NCBI GenBank assembly: GCA_012270695.1 | Contig: JAAXHV010000085.1 | Location: forward strand, 1,671 to 6,999 | Direction: 5' to 3' | DNA from: Gammaproteobacteria bacterium | Lineage (GTDB): Bacteria; Pseudomonadota; Gammaproteobacteria; Eutrophobiales; Eutrophobiaceae | Length of the DNA: 5,329 nucleotides | In this document: positions 1 to 3,368 of the stretch, in pieces | Layout: the number at the start of each line of letters is the position of its first letter | How positions within the stretch are numbered: the first letter of the stretch is position 1 | Translations under genes and position numbers: made by a program | Notes under the pieces: model-generated | What the model saw: the letters and a program-made list of their open reading frames with translations, nothing else | What the model was told of the DNA's origin: nothing | Database searches by the model: none

Positions 1-257
1 CTCCCACCCCGAATCAGGATGACGGAGTGTTCCTGCAGGTTATGCCCTTCTCCACCGATATAGGTGGTGACTTCATGACCGTTGGTCAGCCGTACCCTGG
101 CAACTTTACGCAGGGCCGAATTGGGTTTCTTCGGCGTGGTGGTGTACACGCGGGTACACACTCCACGCTTTTGCGGGCAACTGTCCAGGGCAGGAACATT
201 ACTTTTTGCCCTCTGCCGTTTTCTCGGCTTGCGCACCAACTGGCTGATTGTAGACAT
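1..257 (-). CDS. rpsL: 30S ribosomal protein S12 (5' part, runs off left edge)
   Basis: S12 is a small-subunit ribosomal protein at the decoding centre that contributes to tRNA selection accuracy. Reading the minus strand from the ATG at 257-255 gives 85 codons plus two bases before the window ends; the family is about 124 residues, so roughly the last third is missing. The translation begins MSTISQLVRKPRKR and contains the near-invariant stretches CPQKRGVCTRVYTTTPKK, NSALRKVARVRLTNG and YIGGEGHNLQEHSVILIRGG. The lysine in TTTPKKPNS, a classical site of streptomycin-resistance substitutions, is the wild-type residue; the second hot-spot region lies outside the window. The Shine-Dalgarno is weak (GAAAGA about 8 nt upstream). 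It is normally the first gene of the str operon (rpsL-rpsG-fusA-tuf); those partners would lie to the left, unseen. Identification is secure from sequence. Confidence 0.98.
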   Translation of the reverse strand, partial: MSTISQLVRKPRKRQRAKSNVPALDSCPQKRGVCTRVYTTTPKKPNSALRKVARVRLTNGHEVTTYIGGEGHNLQEHSVILIRGG

Positions 258-285
258 AACTATCTTTCGTTGTATCCGATTAATT

Positions 286-325
286 AAAATAAACTCTGAA
301 CAAGTCCATCCGCGACTTGTCAGAG
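286..325 (-). terminator. Terminator-like hairpin 2, proximal to rpsL
   Basis: On the minus strand the arm CTCTGACAAGTC (325-314) pairs with GACTTGTTCAGAG (306-294) across a 7-nt loop. This gives 12 base pairs with a single bulged base. It is followed directly by TTTATTTT (293-286), as expected of a rho-independent terminator. It ends less than 30 nt before the rpsL ATG, which is unusual for a plain operon terminator and fits an attenuator better. The opposite strand forms the same stem but is followed by TACGGAAAATAAA, so it would not terminate in that direction. Confidence 0.65.
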
Positions 326-330
326 TACGG

Positions 331-365
331 AAAATAAAAAAACAACCATTACATCGGTCGTTTTT
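331..365 (-). terminator. Terminator-like hairpin 1 in the rpsL leader
   Basis: On the minus strand AAAAACGACC (365-356) pairs with GGTTGTTTTT (347-338) across an 8-nt loop, giving ten base pairs including one G-U. A run of seven T (342-336) overlaps the 3' arm, followed by ATTTT to 331. The GC core of the stem is short (ACGACC with GGTTGT), so strength is moderate. On the plus strand the G-U pair becomes an A-C mismatch, so the element favours termination of leftward transcription. It could end the phosphatase operon, attenuate rpsL, or both. Confidence 0.65.
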
Positions 366-377
366 AGCCCCTGAAAG

Positions 378-401
378 GAAGGACGGACACTTGTGTCCTT
401 C
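378..401 (-). other. Leader hairpin / palindrome upstream of the terminator pair
   Basis: GAAGGAC at 378-384 is matched by GTCCTTC at 395-401, giving a perfect 7-bp stem. Nested inside is a 6+6 palindrome, GGACAC-TT-GTGTCC (385-398), which could form a competing smaller hairpin. No T-rich tract follows directly, so it is not a terminator by itself. It lies within the first 40 nt of the predicted rpsL transcript, where it could protect the 5' end or take part in alternative folding with 301-311. Confidence 0.5.
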
Positions 402-422
402 AGCCTCCCAAAAAGAAGCGGG

Positions 423-452
423 ATTATATTTCTTTACGGATCAGTATGTCAA
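423..452 (-). promoter_or_regulatory. Consensus sigma70 promoter for rpsL
   Basis: On the minus strand the -35 TTGACA (452-447) and -10 TATAAT (428-423) are both perfect, separated by 18 bp. Transcription should start near 416. The -35 box encodes a leucine and threonine near the end of the phosphatase gene, and its stop codon sits in the spacer, so the promoter is embedded in the 3' end of that gene. Promoters this close to consensus are typical of highly expressed translation genes, which fits rpsL lying directly downstream. Confidence 0.85.
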
Positions 453-1373
453 GAAAAAAAGCAGCAGGCCAAACATAATCACGCCAAGGATGATTGCTGC
501 CCACTTTGTGAGCGGACGGTTTGCTTTTTGTATAAGGTTCCCATCACGAATGGATTGCAGTTTGTGCTCATCGGCAACAACAGGTTCCATCCCGTAATCA
601 GCCTCAGGCGTATAAAGCAAGACCGTGGCATTATCCTGGTTAGGCAAAGCAACATCCTCAACAGCTTTGAGCAACGCGACAATGTTTTCTTCCAAAGAAG
701 CGTCTTGCATTTCTTGCAGGATATTCACTATCTCCTTCTCGCCCAGTGTCATAATTCCATCGCTTGCCAGTAACAGGAGATCGTCCTTTTTCAGGTCGCG
801 TGGCTGGGAGGACACATCGACCAGAGAGATTTCATCTCCCGTCACCGCTGAGCGCAGCATGTGTCGATTGGAGTCTGCCGCCATTTCATCTTCAGTCATG
901 CGGCCGGTAGCGACCATGTCCGCCAGCACCGGCGCCATGGAATGATCCGAATTTATACGTACCAGGTGACCATCCCGCAATAACCAAAGGGGGGAATCAC
1001 CAACGCTGATCCATTCCAATCCTCGCTGTGAAACAACAGCGGCCAACAGGGTGGAACCCATACCATCCAGTTCCGGATTTTCTTCAATTACCGAGGCAAT
1101 GGCTTGATTTGCCGCGTCAAGACACTCCCTGAGGCGGTCTGTAAGAGGTCCTGATGCGCGTGGGTAGGTTTCGATGAAAGTCTTGTTGATAAGTCGGCTG
1201 GCTGTGTCACCACCGACGTGACCGCCCATACCATCCGCCACCAGCAGCAGGGTATGTTCACCGCCGTCTATACCAAGATCGGTGCACCCATCCAGTACGC
1301 CGTAGTCATCCTCCTGATAATCGCGCTTTCCGGGAATTTGTCCCGCCGCGAAACGACCGTCAAAGTCATCCAT
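441..1373 (-). CDS. PP2C-family (PPM) Ser/Thr protein phosphatase with C-terminal membrane anchor
   Basis: This 310-residue protein is a metal-dependent phosphatase that removes phosphate from Ser/Thr and probably opposes the kinase encoded upstream. The PP2C motifs appear in order: R17 with E21-D22 in KRDYQEDDYGV, VADGMGGHVGG at 45-55 (metal ligand D47), GMGSTLLAAV at 104-113, GDS at 125-127 with LLRDGHLVRINSDHS following, ASDGI at 203-207 (D205) and QDNATVLLY at 246-254 (D247). All metal ligands are present, so it should be active. A linker (255-290) leads to WAAIILGVIMFGLLLFFLTY at 291-310, a single hydrophobic helix at the very C-terminus. The phosphatase is therefore probably tail-anchored, facing the cytoplasm. 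Its ATG overlaps the TAA of the preceding FHA gene by one base (TAATG), indicating translational coupling. It is the last gene of the operon, and its 3' end carries the rpsL promoter. Confidence 0.95.
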   Translation of the reverse strand: MDDFDGRFAAGQIPGKRDYQEDDYGVLDGCTDLGIDGGEHTLLLVADGMGGHVGGDTASRLINKTFIETYPRASGPLTDRLRECLDAANQAIASVIEENPELDGMGSTLLAAVVSQRGLEWISVGDSPLWLLRDGHLVRINSDHSMAPVLADMVATGRMTEDEMAADSNRHMLRSAVTGDEISLVDVSSQPRDLKKDDLLLLASDGIMTLGEKEIVNILQEMQDASLEENIVALLKAVEDVALPNQDNATVLLYTPEADYGMEPVVADEHKLQSIRDGNLIQKANRPLTKWAAIILGVIMFGLLLFFLTY

Positions 1374-2020
1374 TATGCTTCGTCATTTTCGGTGCTTTGC
1401 CAGTCAAAAGCCTCACCACAGAAGGGTACAAACCGGACCACCGTATTTCCCAGTGTTATGTCGTTCCGTGCGGATAGTTCAGTGGGCATAAGCACGGGCT
1501 GATCATCGAGATAGGTCAGGTTCGTGCCGCTTCCCTGCTGCACATAAAATTTCTTGCCTCTTGGATCATAGGTGACTGTAGTGTGTTGTTCACGCGAGAT
1601 CTGATCATCACCAAAATTGAGACTGATTCGATTGGTCTCTCCTCGACCAATGGAGTTCGCTCCATAGCCCAGCTTCAACGAGCGGCCTTTTCCCGGTCCC
1701 TGTATGATAACCAGCCAGCCTACTACCGGATCATCCATGGCATCGGCTTTATTAGCCTGTTCCTGCAACCGGTCCCGATCCGCCTGCTTGCGACGACCAC
1801 CCACCAACCGGGTTTTTTCATCACCGGCAGAGGAAACCAGACGGCTTTTCCCCATTTTTCTGGTAGGCGCCTCCAAGCGGTCCTTGCCCGTTGCCTGCCA
1901 GCCATCGGAGGGTGGAACCGGTGGCAGGTCGCCATCCCTACTGGTCGGTCCGGTCTTGCCACCGGACTTATCGGTTTTTTCTTCAACGATCTTGCCGTCT
2001 GCATCTCGATAAACAGGCAT
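1373..2020 (-). CDS. FHA-domain protein with disordered N-terminal half
   Basis: This is a 215-residue soluble protein. The C-terminal half (about 99-201) is a forkhead-associated domain, a fold that binds phospho-threonine peptides: IGR at 124-126, ISREQH at 141-146 (Ser142, Arg143, His146) and an Asn at 167 in the GTNLTY loop. The key phosphopeptide-contacting Arg and Ser are present, so binding is plausible. The N-terminal half is hydrophilic and low in complexity, with several Thr-Arg motifs (APTRK at 51-55, EKTRLVGG at 68-75) that could be kinase targets, as in other FHA proteins phosphorylated next to their FHA domain. A good Shine-Dalgarno (AAGGGG, 2034-2029) overlaps the stop region of the preceding membrane-protein gene and supports the ATG at 2020. 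It is likely an adaptor reading signals from the kinase/phosphatase pair. The exact partner is unknown. Confidence 0.9.
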   Translation of the reverse strand: MPVYRDADGKIVEEKTDKSGGKTGPTSRDGDLPPVPPSDGWQATGKDRLEAPTRKMGKSRLVSSAGDEKTRLVGGRRKQADRDRLQEQANKADAMDDPVVGWLVIIQGPGKGRSLKLGYGANSIGRGETNRISLNFGDDQISREQHTTVTYDPRGKKFYVQQGSGTNLTYLDDQPVLMPTELSARNDITLGNTVVRFVPFCGEAFDWQSTENDEA

Positions 2021-2032
2021 GGCTGTTACCCC

Positions 2033-2818
2033 TTATTTCTCATAAAGTCGGTTGACTAGGTTATCAAGGCAATACTGCCCTGATTGGTTCAGGGACATCT
2101 CTTCGCGCCCCTGTGCAATATGCAATGCAAATACTAACAATGCCGACTGGATCAAGGCGAGCAGGGTTGTGTAAAACGCAACCCCCAGGCGACCGATCAC
2201 TTCGGCCAGCAAAGTCGGGTCCTGCGGATTATCAACGTTGGCAGCATAATCCAGCGCGAAAACGATACCTACAACCGTGCCAATGAATCCCAGGGTTGGA
2301 ATCAGCCAAACCAGATAACGCAGCATACTGTATTTAAGTTCCAGTTCGTGCTGAAACAGCTCCAGGGATGAGTTCAACAACGAGTTGGTCTGGTCCACTG
2401 ACCGACTTGCCTGAAATTGCAAAATACAGCGCTTGATGAGTCGCTGTAAAAAGAAAACCGGTTCGCCTTCGGTGGGTAATACTTTCTTGTACAAGGGACC
2501 AAGGTCCTGTGCGCGCAACACGATTTCATCGTTTTCGGGAAGATATTTTCTTGATACCAGTTCCAGTTCAAGATTTGATTGCCTGAAACGCACCCACAAT
2601 TCGCCGCAGCCGATACTGAACATAAGCCACATCACGTTTTGTATGGTAAAGGGATAGGGAAAATTTTCCGTATGGCGGTCCAGCAGAAAAGCCCCCACCT
2701 GTGAATCAAGATGTTCAAACAGGCTGCTCATGACCGCAATAAAAATAATCCCCAGCCCCAGGCTGATGCTGACTACTATCAGACGTTGATTGATTTCTAC
2801 GGTTTGATCATTTCCCAT
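2033..2818 (-). CDS. MotA/TolQ/ExbB-like proton-channel family membrane protein
   Basis: This 261-residue inner-membrane protein has four hydrophobic segments: about 12-34, 58-76, 168-189 and 211-236. A cytoplasmic loop of about 90 residues lies between the second and third. The last two carry the family pattern: RYLVWLIPTLGFIGTVVGIV (167-186), resembling the TolQ/ExbB segment with LGxxGTVxGI, and LGVAFYTTLLALIQSALL (211-228) with paired threonines (217-218). Family members form pentameric channels that work with a TolR/ExbD/MotB-type partner to harness the proton motive force. No such partner is in the window, so a channel function is uncertain and a scaffold role is possible. Its ATG follows the upstream FHA stop codon by 5 nt and 12 nt separate its stop from the next FHA gene, so it is part of the same operon. 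A link to kinase signalling is inferred from context only. Confidence 0.85.
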   Translation of the reverse strand: MGNDQTVEINQRLIVVSISLGLGIIFIAVMSSLFEHLDSQVGAFLLDRHTENFPYPFTIQNVMWLMFSIGCGELWVRFRQSNLELELVSRKYLPENDEIVLRAQDLGPLYKKVLPTEGEPVFFLQRLIKRCILQFQASRSVDQTNSLLNSSLELFQHELELKYSMLRYLVWLIPTLGFIGTVVGIVFALDYAANVDNPQDPTLLAEVIGRLGVAFYTTLLALIQSALLVFALHIAQGREEMSLNQSGQYCLDNLVNRLYEK

Positions 2819-2823
2819 ATCCG

Positions 2824-3201
2824 CTAATCCTCATCACGGATGATCTCGCCCGTTTCAATATTCCGGCGCACCGGGCCAGTCGGCAAATCATCGATAGAAG
2901 ACGGTGATTGTTCAGCGCTGTTACCTTGACGATCTTTCAGCATGGAAACAAGCTGTTGTGCAGTTGTCTGATAGCGACCAAGCAATATGTTGTCGGTGGG
3001 GCCTATGTATTGTTGTTGTACGGGGGTCCATTCCCCGTCACGGGCAATGAAACTACCACCATTGCCACAGTCAGTGAGATAATACGAACCATTCCGGGTA
3101 ACGATCAACTCGGCATGAATACGGGAAACCGAACTATCGCCAATTTGAATATCTGCCACCGAGCTCCGACCGATTCGGTAGAGAGAATAACCAGACACCA
3201 T
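2824..3201 (-). CDS. Small FHA-domain protein
   Basis: This is a 125-residue cytoplasmic protein, first gene of the operon. The FHA domain fills about residues 5-90: YRIGR at 8-12, then SSVSRIHAEL at 23-32 with Ser26, Arg27 and His29 as the classical phospho-threonine-binding trio, and CGNGGSF at 45-51 forming the second binding loop. The domain begins almost at the N-terminus. The start at 3201 is supported by an AGGA Shine-Dalgarno at 3210-3207, about 5 nt upstream, and by a promoter ending about 30 nt further up. The last 35 residues are charged and probably disordered, ending GPVRRNIETGEIIRDED. It is expected to bind a Thr-phosphorylated partner, possibly the kinase itself or the second FHA protein's Thr-rich N-terminus. 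No transmembrane segment is seen. Confidence 0.9.
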   Translation of the reverse strand: MVSGYSLYRIGRSSVADIQIGDSSVSRIHAELIVTRNGSYYLTDCGNGGSFIARDGEWTPVQQQYIGPTDNILLGRYQTTAQQLVSMLKDRQGNSAEQSPSSIDDLPTGPVRRNIETGEIIRDED

Positions 3202-3232
3202 GTTTTTCCTGTTTCTGATTTATGTCCGTGTG

Positions 3233-3262
3233 ATTATAGACGGATATTCGGGTTATTGGAAA
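3233..3262 (-). promoter_or_regulatory. Promoter for the FHA-ExbB-FHA-PP2C operon
   Basis: On the minus strand a perfect -10 TATAAT (3238-3233) lies 18 bp downstream of TTTCCA (3262-3257), a 4/6 match to the -35 consensus. The predicted start near 3226 gives a short leader of about 25 nt to the small FHA gene, which has its own ribosome binding site. This would allow the four-gene operon to be expressed independently of the large kinase gene. Confidence 0.65.
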
Positions 3263-3308
3263 AGCGGGCGGAACAGAGCAAAAACACATTCGAGATCATC
3301 ATCAGGCT

Positions 3309-3368
3309 ATGGCATTTCTTAGCCGCTTCTGGATGAAGCTTTAGTATCTCTAACTCGTCCTATGCCAT
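3309..3368. other. Nested inverted repeats at the kinase stop codon
   Basis: ATGGCAT (3309-3315) and ATGCCAT (3362-3368) form a perfect 7-bp inverted repeat overlapping the kinase stop codon. A 5-bp hairpin, GCTTC/GAAGC (3325-3339), lies between them. No T-rich tract follows in the leftward direction, so this is not a recognisable intrinsic terminator. It could stabilise the 3' end of the kinase message, or be chance. Confidence 0.25.

Larger units (their letters stand above)
258..416 (-). promoter_or_regulatory. rpsL 5' leader with attenuator-like architecture
   Basis: This untranslated stretch of about 160 nt lies between the predicted start of transcription (near 416) and the rpsL ATG. 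In transcript order it contains a hairpin (401-378), a stem-loop with a U tract (365-331) and a second stem-loop with a U-rich tail (325-286), then only about 30 nt before the start codon. Two terminator-like structures downstream of a strong promoter and upstream of a ribosomal protein gene suggest premature termination control. From memory, putative rpsL leader attenuators have been catalogued in Pseudomonas and in Rickettsiales; I cannot tell whether this one is homologous. The alternative is that these are simply the terminators of the upstream phosphatase operon. The structure is visible; the regulation is inference. Confidence 0.55.

Noticed and set aside
82..597. Plus-strand open frames, including those over rpsL and the leader
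   Set aside because: Their products show no recognisable domain and they are antisense to well-identified minus-strand genes or to the structured leader.
2033..2818. Zorya-type anti-phage system (ZorA-like channel)
   Set aside because: The protein lacks the long C-terminal tail of ZorA, and there is no OmpA-domain ZorB or nuclease/helicase neighbour.
3202..3367. Rho-independent terminator after the kinase gene
   Set aside because: Short hairpins (GCTTC/GAAGC and GGCTA/TAGCC) are present but none is followed by a T-rich tract in the leftward direction.
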